In this document: positions 8,344-16,865 of the stretch, piece by piece
Numbering within the stretch: position 1 is the first letter of the stretch
How the letters are laid out: the number at the start of each line of letters is the position of its first letter
Source: Bacteroidaceae bacterium
GTDB lineage: Bacteria; Bacteroidota; Bacteroidia; Bacteroidales; Bacteroidaceae
Reading direction: 5' to 3'
Assembly (NCBI GenBank): GCA_017616445.1
Contig: JAFZYE010000038.1
Coordinates: 1-41,627, forward strand
DNA: 41,627 nucleotides
The notes under the pieces: generated by a model
What the model saw: only the letters and a program-made list of their open reading frames with translations
What the model was told of the DNA's origin: nothing
Database searches by the model: none
Translations under genes and position numbers: made by a program

Positions 8344-8517
8344 AAAGTTGATAGTTGATAGTTTATAGTCAGTCGCATGAGTCGAAAAATGAGACATTAG
8401 ACTTTAGACGCTAGACTTTAGACATTAGCGAGTTGAAAGTTTACAGTCGAAAGTAAAGAGTTGCAAGGGAAAAGTGAAAAAAATTATTCATTATACATTA
8501 TAAATTATAAATTATTT
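8344..8517. repeat. Heptad-phased intergenic tract upstream of tRNA-Ser
   Basis: Most of this 174-base stretch is built of 7-base words. It holds GTTGATA, GTTGATA, GTTTATA (8347-8367); five ACnnTAG words (8394-8428); seven words mostly starting AGT (8431-8479); then five ATTATnn words (8483-8517). The first part (8346-8373) is identical over 28 bases to 34741-34768 near apbE. The tract ends one base before the -7 element of the tRNA promoter. No ORF of consequence lies here. Confidence 0.8.
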
Positions 8518-8518
8518 G

Positions 8519-8526
8519 TATCTTTG
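8519..8526 (+). promoter_or_regulatory. -7 promoter element of tRNA-Ser
   Basis: TATCTTTG matches TAnnTTTG, 11 bases before the first base of the mature tRNA, so the primary transcript would have a leader of only a few bases. The -33 position is occupied by the ATTATnn heptad array. Confidence 0.65.
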
Positions 8527-8536
8527 CAGCCTGAAT

Positions 8537-8624
8537 GGAGAGATGCTCGAGTGGCTGAAGAGGCACGCCTGGAAAGCGTGTATACGTCAAAAGCGTATCC
8601 GGGGTTCGAATCCCCGTCTCTCCG
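8537..8624 (+). tRNA. tRNA-Ser(GGA)
   Basis: An 88-base class II tRNA. The acceptor stem GGAGAGA (8537-8543) pairs with TCTCTCC (8617-8623), followed by discriminator G 8624. The anticodon arm CACGC-ctGGAaa-GCGTG places the anticodon GGA at 8571-8573, reading UCC and UCU serine codons. A variable arm (TACG...CGTA) and a T-arm with GGTTCGAATCC are present. The CCA end is not encoded. Confidence 0.97.
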
Positions 8625-8680
8625 CACCCTTTTACTTTCCTTTTTTATTCTTTTTTTCTAATAAGGAGATTATTGGTTTT

Positions 8681-8720
8681 AAAAACCGAGCGGTTTTTCA
8701 AGAAAATGTATCACATTTTC
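8681..8720. terminator. Two adjacent hairpins downstream of tRNA-Ser
   Basis: AAAAACC (8681-8687) pairs with GGTTTTT (8692-8698), and immediately after it GAAAATGT (8702-8709) pairs with ACATTTTC (8713-8720). They lie 56 bases after the tRNA and just before the promoter of the next gene. They could end tRNA transcription, but neither has a clean U-tract on the plus strand. Confidence 0.4.
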
Positions 8721-8738
8721 AAAAAAAGGCGAAAAAAG

Positions 8739-8770
8739 TTTGGTCACTTTATTTAATGTTAGTATATTTG
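8739..8770 (+). promoter_or_regulatory. Promoter of the first DUF4859-like gene
   Basis: TTTG at 8739-8742 and TATATTTG at 8763-8770 are separated by 20 bases, one of the best -33/-7 matches in the window. Transcription should start about 70 bases before the ATG at 8844, so the in-frame ATG at 8784 belongs to the leader. Confidence 0.8.
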
Positions 8771-8843
8771 CAGTGAAAAACAAGTGCTGAATCCACCTTG
8801 TTTAGAATTAACAAAATTAATAACATTAACTCAAAAGTTTCTT

Positions 8844-11315
8844 ATGAAGAAAACAATTACTACACTTATCACGATGGCGGCCATGTTATTTGCCACCAGT
8901 GTACATGCGCAGAAGGAATTTGTGTATGAGTTCACCTCTATTGTGGGTGAGTATTATGAGACATACACTAAGGTTCTGGATGTTGATGCAATTGAAGCAG
9001 AAATCGGTTGCACGCTTGCCGAAGCTACTATCTATGCAGTACAGAGCGACGGCACCCTCGATCCTGATTACCAATTAGGAGAGACAGACGGATGGCGAAA
9101 TGCTGATGGAGACTGGGAGAATTGGGGAAACGATGCACGCATTTGCGTGAAGGCTGAATTCAATCCCCAGCCAGACGAAAACGGCAATACGGCCCCACAC
9201 TTCTATTACATTGGTGGTATGTCGGGGCAGACTGGTGCGCCTGCTACTTTCAAGGCAACCTATCGTATTGAGAATCCGACAGATGCTACAAAGTATTGCT
9301 TTGTGATTGTGAAACTCACTTACGAAGAACTGCCAACCTATAATTTGACAGACCTAAACATCGTAAAGGATTATTCGGTTGTTGCAGAGCAATATCCACG
9401 CTCCAATACCGCTGCTGAGACTTATGCGTTTGCGGTAGAAGACCTCGCCTCATTACTCGGTTATGATGCAGAGATGTTTGCAAGCAAATGGTACAAGTAT
9501 TTTGTCTATGTAGGTCAGTTGGACGAGAACGACCTGAAGAGCAATGAGCTCACAACCCTCAAATACTCTTCGACAGCCTGGATGAACGCGATGATTGACG
9601 AGAACACAGGTGACGAAACTGAGGAGTGCGTACAAGGCACATCGGGCGACCTGTCGAAGTTCCATGTTCACTTCTCTTCAACCGGTTATGATGGCGACAC
9701 CCTGAAGATTCAGGTAGGCCAAAGCGGATCGCTGAAAGTAGGCAACTCTTACTTCGCACATCTTTACATCGTAGGTAAAGAGAATAAAGCAATTAGAATT
9801 GATGTAAGAATCAAGATCATTCCAAAGGAGATAGAAGACCTCCCATGGGCACAGAAAACATGTGTGGGTGGCGAGACAATCTCTCTGAAGCGTGATATTG
9901 ATGCCGGATATGGTACAACTACCATTGCTATCGATATTGACTCAATTGCAAGTCTCTTCAAGCCTGGCACAGTAGCAGCAGACCTGACATTCACCGCATT
10001 GGATTCAGAGGGCAACCCAACAACTTCATCAACGACAGGTGAAGGACAGAGCGGTGCTGCAGCAGGCGGTTTCTGGATGGATATGGAAAGTCATCCAATG
10101 AATTGGAACACTTCTACGAAGAGCTATTTCGTGAACAACTACAACACTTACATTCAGATTGGTCACATGATAGACATCTTTGAAGGTGGTGAAAAGACAA
10201 CAGGTTCGTTGTTCTATGCACTCGACAACGAATACTATGAGCTGAAGATGGATATCCAAATTGGTGACCCTGTTGACACAACGAAAGTAATTACCGGTCC
10301 AGAAGATTGCGACATCGTAGCAACCAAATACTACACCTACCAGATTGTTCCTCATGCTTCAGACTATCAGAACTACGGAAAGAATGCAAACAACGAGACC
10401 GACTACCACTTGATGGACAAACCAATTGATGCAGATATCGCCTTTATTGAAGCACAACTGGGCACAAAAACGCCTACATTCTATGGAGAGGTGATTGATA
10501 CATTAGGAAATGCCACCTATTCAAAGAAGTACTCATGCGATCCAAAACCAGGATTCTGGATGGAACCGGCAGCTAAAGTAGAGAACAAGTCGTCTGTTGC
10601 CACATGGAAGAGCGGTGATACCTACGGTATCTGCTATGCAAACGGTATATTCCAGTTCTTCCAGTATCCAGGTTCACAGTCTACAGGGGCTAAATTTACG
10701 GATAACTTCTACCTCGTCAATCAGGATGCAGGCAAGCAAATCAAGTACGTCATCACAGTAGTATATGTTGATGAGATTGTACCAGAAGCCGAGACAGTTG
10801 CCAGCTACACGTTGAACCTCCCAGCCCGTGATGCAAACGATCAGGAAAACGGAACCTATACCGCATACGACCTGACCCCGATGTACGAAGCATTAGGATG
10901 CTCAGAAGATGAGTTTGCAGAGAACGGTACTTGGATGGCTATCGATGAGAACGGTTCGTTGAGCAACAACTTCGACGAATTGGAAGGCTTTGCATTCGAC
11001 AAAGATGCGAAGGTAACATCAGACGATGCTTCCATCGTTGCTTTGGTTGGTTATGCTGTCGATGAGAGCGGATTCTTCAGCTGGATTATCGACGACTCAA
11101 ACCTCAGCAAGTCATACACCTTCACCATCTATGCATACTACGACAACAAACGCTGTGAGTTCACCATCACAATCGGTGGAACAGATAATGCGATTCACTT
11201 CGTAGAACCCGATGGTGTTAAAGACAAGAATATCTACGACCTGACGGGTCGATTGGTAAAGAACGCGACAAGAGGCATCTACATCCAGAACGGAAAGAAG
11301 TTCATGGTGAAGTAA
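8844..11315 (+). CDS. Large secreted DUF4859-like repeat protein
   Basis: An 823-residue exported protein. The start is ATG 8844, which gives a normal signal peptide (MKKTITTLITMAAMLFA, cleavage after VHA); an in-frame ATG at 8784 would add 20 unsuitable residues. The mature part looks like about five related beta-rich units starting near residues 24, 165, 334, 480 and 648. Recurrent features are GFWM or GGFWMD segments, YxYQIxP-type strands and an acidic 'LG...F' loop resembling DUF4859. The last 32 residues form a tail (YDLTGR...RGIYIQNGKKFMVK) shared in pattern with the next gene and the GH10 protein. It has its own promoter and a strong terminator. A carbohydrate-binding or adhesive role is inference from the neighbouring GH43. 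Confidence 0.75.
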   Translation: MKKTITTLITMAAMLFATSVHAQKEFVYEFTSIVGEYYETYTKVLDVDAIEAEIGCTLAEATIYAVQSDGTLDPDYQLGETDGWRNADGDWENWGNDARICVKAEFNPQPDENGNTAPHFYYIGGMSGQTGAPATFKATYRIENPTDATKYCFVIVKLTYEELPTYNLTDLNIVKDYSVVAEQYPRSNTAAETYAFAVEDLASLLGYDAEMFASKWYKYFVYVGQLDENDLKSNELTTLKYSSTAWMNAMIDENTGDETEECVQGTSGDLSKFHVHFSSTGYDGDTLKIQVGQSGSLKVGNSYFAHLYIVGKENKAIRIDVRIKIIPKEIEDLPWAQKTCVGGETISLKRDIDAGYGTTTIAIDIDSIASLFKPGTVAADLTFTALDSEGNPTTSSTTGEGQSGAAAGGFWMDMESHPMNWNTSTKSYFVNNYNTYIQIGHMIDIFEGGEKTTGSLFYALDNEYYELKMDIQIGDPVDTTKVITGPEDCDIVATKYYTYQIVPHASDYQNYGKNANNETDYHLMDKPIDADIAFIEAQLGTKTPTFYGEVIDTLGNATYSKKYSCDPKPGFWMEPAAKVENKSSVATWKSGDTYGICYANGIFQFFQYPGSQSTGAKFTDNFYLVNQDAGKQIKYVITVVYVDEIVPEAETVASYTLNLPARDANDQENGTYTAYDLTPMYEALGCSEDEFAENGTWMAIDENGSLSNNFDELEGFAFDKDAKVTSDDASIVALVGYAVDESGFFSWIIDDSNLSKSYTFTIYAYYDNKRCEFTITIGGTDNAIHFVEPDGVKDKNIYDLTGRLVKNATRGIYIQNGKKFMVK

Positions 11316-11333
11316 ACCAAGGCGTTTAATCGA

Positions 11334-11368
11334 AAATAAGGTGTATCTGTCATGGATACACCTTATTT
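11334..11368 (+). terminator. Intrinsic terminator after first DUF4859-like gene
   Basis: AAATAAGGTGTATC (11334-11347) pairs perfectly with GATACACCTTATTT (11355-11368) around a 7-base loop. It lies 18 bases after the stop codon and its 3' side runs into T/A-rich sequence. Confidence 0.85.
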
Positions 11369-11381
11369 ATTATATATATAT

Positions 11382-11412
11382 TTTGTGTTTTCGCAAAAAA
11401 GTCGTAAATTTG
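11382..11412 (+). promoter_or_regulatory. Promoter of the second DUF4859-like gene
   Basis: TTTG at 11382-11385 and TAAATTTG at 11405-11412 with 19 bases between them. The leader to ATG 11442 is about 24 bases. Confidence 0.78.
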
Positions 11413-11441
11413 CAGGGTAAAACAAGTAAATCACAAAACAC

Positions 11442-13514
11442 ATGAAAAGAAACATTACGCTTATCATTGCTCTGATGGCAACAATGCTGACCAGCATCGT
11501 TCACGCACAGAATCCAAAATTGTCTGAACTGACCATCGTTGATAAGGTGGAAGTCGCTCTCACGGCTACAGAAGCCCGACACAACAACTCCTCACAAAGA
11601 GTTTCTGTTGACCTTACGGAAGCTTTATCAAAGTTGGGAGGCAGTGGGCTGGGAATGGCACTCCACAAGTTCTACATTGCTCAATATGACTCTATCTCAG
11701 AAGGAAAACTGGACGAACTGACCAGCACATATAACTATCGTGAAGGTTGGTGGTTAACAGAAATCTATGATGAGAACATCGGAGAAATGACAGGTGAATG
11801 TGTGGCAGATACCACCATCCAATCACAGATGTATGTACGTGCCCCACAACTTGACGACAAACAGTTGGATGTAACTATTGGACAAGTTGGTGGACAGTTA
11901 ACGCCAGGAAAGACCTATAGGACTTCACTCTATTATATCAACGGCAATAAGGCGATAGAGATATGCATCAGTCTCACCACACAGGAAGCGCCAGCAATCA
12001 AATTGTCAGAATTGATGAAAGCAGGCGAGGAGAACGCATCATTTAACGTTTACTATAATGGCTCCTATAAGTACCGTCAGCTGCTGCTCAACGCAGATTC
12101 AATTTATCAGGCGCTCTATCATCAATTACCGTTGCCTGACTGTGTGGGCTACGAAGAAGGTCTGAATTGGGGAGAGGCACAAGGTCTTGTTCTCTATGCA
12201 ACGGGTGACGAGAACACCCTAACAGACTACTCTACAGCCAACTATGGTGGCTATTGGTTGAACACAAACGGCTTTGCGTGTGAGTGGGGAGCAACAGGAT
12301 GCGCTATGTTCTGCGAACCCGATTACTATGCAGGTCTGTCTAATCTCCATGTAGGTATTTTTCCCGATCGTTCGCTCATCGACACAACAGTCAAGTCGAC
12401 CCTCTATCTCGTGTGTGGCAACCTCTACTACCAGCTGAACATCAAAGTTGCGATTGGCCCTCAGCCTTCATTCGCGGAGTGTGCAACTGTTGCAGAAATC
12501 AACTATGCAATGGAAATGGTGCCCATCCATAAAGGTGGCGAAGAATTGTTACAAGAGGAATACATGATAGACGCGATTGACCTGACTGACATCATCAGCA
12601 ACACGTTCGAAGCAGACGACATTACTTTCTGCACTCCTGTATTCGTACCTGGTACGGGCTATAGCTTAATGCCTTCTGCGACAAATATTACAGGAACAGT
12701 CATCAGTAATGCTGTAGGTTATATGAACGGTTACCAAATGACCGATATACGCGCTCTTGCTGAAGAAGACAATTCATTCATACATGTTGCAGCTCCATTC
12801 AACCCATCCATTCCAATTCTTACGATTGCGTATGGAATCGGTTATAAAGACGGAAAGCTCAGCTTCTGGCAAAAGGACGGAGTGCGTGAGGTGGGCGACT
12901 ACTACACAGCCGAGTTCTATCTGTACAGCCTTGATGACAAAACAAAAGTGAAGCTGAACATCAACGTCATCTATGTGAGTGAACGCAACCCAGTAGCTAT
13001 CGTGAAGACAACTGACATCACCCTACCAGCATGGAATGCAGATAAAAGTGATTATGCAGCAACGAAATACGACCTGTCAGAGGTACTTGACTCACTCCAG
13101 TGTGACGATGCAGGCAAGATTGTCTGGATGGCCTACAATCAACTATATCAGTTAACCAGACCTTCAGACTATGATGATCTGTATGGATTTGTACTCACCA
13201 GCAACGGTCGTCTGTTACCAGAAGACTTCAACGGAGCAGTATTCAATGTGGGATATACAGACGGAGAGTTCCATTCGTTTGTGCTGAATCCTTCGTTCGA
13301 TTCAGAACTCACGACAGCTATCGTTGCGACCTACAACGGAAAAGGCTACCGATTCGATATCAAAGTAACCTCTGCACCTGATACGGGTATATCAGAGGTG
13401 AGAGGTGAGAGGTTAGAGGTGAGAGACAGCTTCTATAACCTTGCCGGTCAGCACCTATCTGTTCCACAAAAGGGTCTAAATATCATCAACGGAAAGAAAG
13501 TACTAATAAAATAA
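11442..13514 (+). CDS. Second secreted DUF4859-like repeat protein
   Basis: A 690-residue exported protein, probably a paralogue of its upstream neighbour. It has a signal peptide (MKRNITLIIALMATMLTS, cleavage after VHA), about four beta-rich units, and a C-terminal tail SFYNLAGQ...[14 protein letters not shown]. Shared features include units ending in VTIGQVGGQL-like or KLNINVIYVSE strands, and a last unit with LPAWNADKSDYAATKYDLSEVL that matches the corresponding unit of the first protein (LPARDANDQENG...YDLTPMY). The linker before the tail, EVRGERLEVRD, is encoded by a heptad repeat (13395-13422). No promoter is visible before the downstream GH43 gene, suggesting cotranscription. Function is unknown; surface or extracellular polysaccharide binding is a guess. 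Confidence 0.72.
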   Translation: MKRNITLIIALMATMLTSIVHAQNPKLSELTIVDKVEVALTATEARHNNSSQRVSVDLTEALSKLGGSGLGMALHKFYIAQYDSISEGKLDELTSTYNYREGWWLTEIYDENIGEMTGECVADTTIQSQMYVRAPQLDDKQLDVTIGQVGGQLTPGKTYRTSLYYINGNKAIEICISLTTQEAPAIKLSELMKAGEENASFNVYYNGSYKYRQLLLNADSIYQALYHQLPLPDCVGYEEGLNWGEAQGLVLYATGDENTLTDYSTANYGGYWLNTNGFACEWGATGCAMFCEPDYYAGLSNLHVGIFPDRSLIDTTVKSTLYLVCGNLYYQLNIKVAIGPQPSFAECATVAEINYAMEMVPIHKGGEELLQEEYMIDAIDLTDIISNTFEADDITFCTPVFVPGTGYSLMPSATNITGTVISNAVGYMNGYQMTDIRALAEEDNSFIHVAAPFNPSIPILTIAYGIGYKDGKLSFWQKDGVREVGDYYTAEFYLYSLDDKTKVKLNINVIYVSERNPVAIVKTTDITLPAWNADKSDYAATKYDLSEVLDSLQCDDAGKIVWMAYNQLYQLTRPSDYDDLYGFVLTSNGRLLPEDFNGAVFNVGYTDGEFHSFVLNPSFDSELTTAIVATYNGKGYRFDIKVTSAPDTGISEVRGERLEVRDSFYNLAGQHLSVPQKGLNIINGKKVLIK
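13395..13422 (+). repeat. In-frame coding heptad array (GAGGTGA)
   Basis: Four tandem 7-base units inside the second DUF4859-like gene: GAGGTGA, GAGGTGA, GAGGTTA, GAGGTGA. They encode the linker SEVRGERLEVRD between the last domain and the tail. The TGA in units 1, 2 and 4 is out of frame; in unit 3 it would be in frame at 13413, and there the sequence is TTA. Confidence 0.85.
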
Positions 13515-13527
13515 AAGCCATTCTATA

Positions 13528-13562
13528 GATGAGCGTTGAGGCGAACGGTCGCAACGCTCATC
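13528..13562 (+). promoter_or_regulatory. Intercistronic hairpin before GH43
   Basis: GATGAGCGTTG (13528-13538) pairs perfectly with CAACGCTCATC (13552-13562) across a 13-base loop that can itself pair GCG with CGC. It fills the 67-base gap between the DUF4859-like gene and the GH43 gene. There is no U-tract and no new promoter, so it is more likely a processing, stability or partial-termination hairpin than a full terminator. Confidence 0.6.
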
Positions 13563-13581
13563 AGAAAACTACTAATTTAAC

Positions 13582-16500
13582 ATGAAAAAAATGCTAATTG
13601 CGACAACTCTGCTCGCCGCCTCTCTCTCACTAAGTGCCCAGAAATTACAAGAGAATCCAGAACAATGGAACATGCCCGGAAATGGGAATCCATTCATCCC
13701 AGGTTATTTTGCCGACCCAACAATCCGAAAATTCGGCGACACCTTCTACATCTACGCAACGACAGACGGAACAGGTAATGGATATGGTCCTGCTCAGGTG
13801 TGGATGTCGAAAGACTTCGTCAACTGGAGAAATGTAGTCATGAACTGGCCTACAACAGAAGTGGTATGGGCTCCAGAGGTGATTCCAACCAAAGACGGAA
13901 AGTACCGCTACTACTATTGCACCCCATGTCAGGTATATGTGGGTGAGAGCAATTCGCCTGTTGGTCCTTGGACCAATATGCTCGGACGACCTGATGCCGT
14001 CCTTATGCGCGACCGCTATTGCGACCCAATGGCCATTACACTCGACCCACAGGTATTTACCGATGATGACGGTTCGCAATATATGTTTGTGGGGACATGG
14101 GGCATTTATGAAAAGTCAGGTTGCGGATGGGCAAAGCTGGCTCCAGACGGTAAGTCGTTCACAGATAAGGGTCTCGTACCAAACACACAACTGAAAGACT
14201 TCTTCGAAGGTCCCTTCGTCTTCAAGAGAAACGGCATCTATTACTTCACATACTCCTCAGGCAGTTGCCACGACGACACTTACAGGGTACAGTATGCAAC
14301 CAGCACAACTAGTCCGATAGGACCCTACGAATACAAAGGCTGCCTCCTGAAGAGCAATAGCGACGGAACAGTTCATGGACCTGGACACCACTCTATCCTC
14401 GTTGACGGGAATGACTACTATATCGTCTATCATCGTCACAACAACCCACATTCTGTTCATGGATTCAATCGCCAGCTCTGTATTGATAAGATTGAGTTCT
14501 TGTCGAATGGCGACATCTCTCCTGTCAAGCCATCACATACGGGACTTCTACCCTCGTCATTAGTCAAGAAAGCAAGGAAGAATGCTATTCAGAATCTTGC
14601 CTTTCAGGCACGAGTCACCGCATCGTCAGAACTCGGACGCGACTTCCAGGCAACTTATGCAGTAGACGATAACAACGGAACCCTATGGCGTCCGGCAAAT
14701 AATCAAGGAGAGGCTTGGTTACAGATTGACTTGGGCAAACCCACCCAGTTCAACCAAGTTTGGTTGCAATTTGAATATGCTACATTCTTCTATCAATATA
14801 AAGTGGAGACATCTGTAGACGGACAAACATGGAATCTCTATGCCGACAAGACCCAGAATACAGATGCAGGTTCACCAATGATTGAAAAAGGAAACGTGAA
14901 AGCCCGATACATAAAAATCACCATCACAGACACCCAAAAGAACGGACACTTCGGAGCGTTGTGGAATGTGAAAGTCTATAATGCCACGAAGAAAAACGAC
15001 CCTTCTACCCTACTTCCTTCTGTTGAGGGGATGGACTACGAAGCAGTGAATCGAGGCTACCCAAACCTTCACAAGAAAGACGTGAATCCAGAAGAACGGA
15101 AATATTACAACAACGGCCTTGTTGTCGATATCAACGCAAACGATTATGCTCAGGGTAAGGTTGTATTAACAAAGACGGTGAGGAACCGCGCAGGTGGTGA
15201 GTTCACCTCTGAAAAGGATTTGCTTGTCGAAATCATTCAGAACAAATATGCATTCTATTTCGACGGAACGCAACACCTTACAAGCAATTTCGACTGTCCG
15301 AAGAACTTTACATATAATGCAGCATACACCATCTCTGCTTGGGTACTCAATCCAAAAGTGGGCCCAACAGAGTGTATCGCAAGCATCACGCCCAGCACAG
15401 GCGATCTCACGGCATTCCAGTTCAACCACAGCATGAATCGCGAAACGGGTATCATAGATCATGCTGGTTCGTTTGAGAGTGCAGGATTCCCGAACGAAGT
15501 GAGTCAGGGAGAAGGTAAGTGGCAGTATTGGACTGTTACGTTCGATGGATGGAATCAGCGATTCTACCTTGACGGACAACTGATTCACGAGAAGAACAAC
15601 TTCATCATGTTGCGACCAAACGGTCCTATTTCGATTGGTGGAGATGCTTACGGAGGTGATCCTTTCAGCGGATATATCCATTCAATCCGTCTCTACGACC
15701 GCAGCCTTAGTGCAGAGGATGTGAAAGCCGACTATCAGTATAAGTCAGATACTCAGGATAAGATAGAGATTGATTGGAACAATATGGCCATCAAGACAGA
15801 AGTCCTGACACCAACACTTGTGAAAGTCTCCGTGACGGACAAGGAAGGTGCCCCACTCCACTCAGGTCAACTTTATTACTACTATTACGCTACAAGTAAT
15901 CCAAATGAAGCCAATAGTTTTCCTCGTTCAAAACTAAAGAACGACTCCACCAGCAATGCCTCGGTTATGCTCACTATAGACGGTAAGAAAGACCAATATA
16001 TCTATGTAGATGTCTGTGGGCAAGGCGGCACATTAACGTTTAATGAACACGTCACTATCAACCCCAAGGCTTTCAACATCTTCACAGATGATTTCAAGAC
16101 CTTCCGCGAATGGGATGGAAAATATGTTACGAACGACAAGGTGAAATATGAGGCATCAAACGGAATTCTGAAACTCACATCTGCTGATACCGACTTCAAC
16201 GCAAGCGGAAATCCTAAGGTGAACGGACCGATGATTTACAAGGAAGTGAAAGGCGACTTCATCATACAAGTGAAGGTCGAAGACCTCATGGGTTCGGAAC
16301 GTCGTAGCACTCCCGCCTACAACGAGGGAGGACTCATGATTATCTACCCACAGAGTGAAACACGTCAGCAGTTGGTGCAGTTAGGAGTATTCCCTGGTTA
16401 TAATTGTGGAAACATGCTTACGACCATCTTCCGCGGACGTCCGCAGAAAAACAATCAACAAGGATGGAACTACGATCCTTACTTGCAACTCCAGCGTGAA

Positions 16501-16683
16501 GGTCATCTCATCTATGCCCGAACCTCACGTGACGGGAAGACTTGGACTGATATGCCGTCAAGTCCTGTAAGCGCTCCACAGTTCGAAGGACAGACCCTTC
16601 GCGTGGGAATCTTCCAAACGACCTATAGCAACAACTCTGCATGGGTTAGCTTCTCTGACTTCAAATTATGGCAAAAGAAATAG
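13582..16683 (+). CDS. Multidomain GH43 glycosidase (beta-xylosidase/arabinofuranosidase type)
   Basis: A 1033-residue secreted enzyme with a signal peptide (first 19 residues). Residues about 25-335 form a GH43 five-bladed propeller: YFADPT gives the general base D45, DPQVF gives D155, and FFEGPF gives the general acid E209. Then come an F5/8-type-C/CBM32-like module (about 336-468), a LamG-like jelly roll (about 510-720), a beta-rich segment (about 725-830) and a C-terminal DUF1349/xylosidase-C-like lectin fold (about 830-1033). GH43 enzymes hydrolyse arabinofuranosides or beta-xylosides, and the accessory modules suggest binding of branched xylan or arabinan. It lacks the NGKK tail of its neighbours. 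It probably shares a transcript with the upstream DUF4859-like gene. Exact substrate is not predictable from sequence alone. Confidence 0.9.
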   Translation: MKKMLIATTLLAASLSLSAQKLQENPEQWNMPGNGNPFIPGYFADPTIRKFGDTFYIYATTDGTGNGYGPAQVWMSKDFVNWRNVVMNWPTTEVVWAPEVIPTKDGKYRYYYCTPCQVYVGESNSPVGPWTNMLGRPDAVLMRDRYCDPMAITLDPQVFTDDDGSQYMFVGTWGIYEKSGCGWAKLAPDGKSFTDKGLVPNTQLKDFFEGPFVFKRNGIYYFTYSSGSCHDDTYRVQYATSTTSPIGPYEYKGCLLKSNSDGTVHGPGHHSILVDGNDYYIVYHRHNNPHSVHGFNRQLCIDKIEFLSNGDISPVKPSHTGLLPSSLVKKARKNAIQNLAFQARVTASSELGRDFQATYAVDDNNGTLWRPANNQGEAWLQIDLGKPTQFNQVWLQFEYATFFYQYKVETSVDGQTWNLYADKTQNTDAGSPMIEKGNVKARYIKITITDTQKNGHFGALWNVKVYNATKKNDPSTLLPSVEGMDYEAVNRGYPNLHKKDVNPEERKYYNNGLVVDINANDYAQGKVVLTKTVRNRAGGEFTSEKDLLVEIIQNKYAFYFDGTQHLTSNFDCPKNFTYNAAYTISAWVLNPKVGPTECIASITPSTGDLTAFQFNHSMNRETGIIDHAGSFESAGFPNEVSQGEGKWQYWTVTFDGWNQRFYLDGQLIHEKNNFIMLRPNGPISIGGDAYGGDPFSGYIHSIRLYDRSLSAEDVKADYQYKSDTQDKIEIDWNNMAIKTEVLTPTLVKVSVTDKEGAPLHSGQLYYYYYATSNPNEANSFPRSKLKNDSTSNASVMLTIDGKKDQYIYVDVCGQGGTLTFNEHVTINPKAFNIFTDDFKTFREWDGKYVTNDKVKYEASNGILKLTSADTDFNASGNPKVNGPMIYKEVKGDFIIQVKVEDLMGSERRSTPAYNEGGLMIIYPQSETRQQLVQLGVFPGYNCGNMLTTIFRGRPQKNNQQGWNYDPYLQLQREGHLIYARTSRDGKTWTDMPSSPVSAPQFEGQTLRVGIFQTTYSNNSAWVSFSDFKLWQKK

Positions 16684-16785
16684 AAGAGATTCCTATTAAT
16701 CTATACATTTTTCAATTAAATAGACTAAAAAGTACGCAAATAAGACGATTTTTCGTATAAAAACGTAAAAAATGTGCATTTCCTC

Positions 16786-16816
16786 ATTGAGAAATTAAAA
16801 ATGTTTATTAATTTTG
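16786..16816 (+). promoter_or_regulatory. Promoter of the Cys-rich lipoprotein gene
   Basis: ATTG at 16786-16789 and TAATTTTG at 16809-16816, 19 bases apart, lead to a leader of about 45 bases before ATG 16866. The 180-base gap from the GH43 stop is otherwise AT-rich, with only weak dyad symmetry near 16746-16766. Confidence 0.65.
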
Positions 16817-16865
16817 CACTGGTTTTAGAAACATATTACGTTTAACAATTAAATTCAAAAAGGAA

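Noticed and set aside
8461-8776. Two short open frames running through the tRNA-Ser gene
   Set aside because: They overlap a perfectly folded tRNA and its promoter and contain tRNA-encoded peptide sequence.
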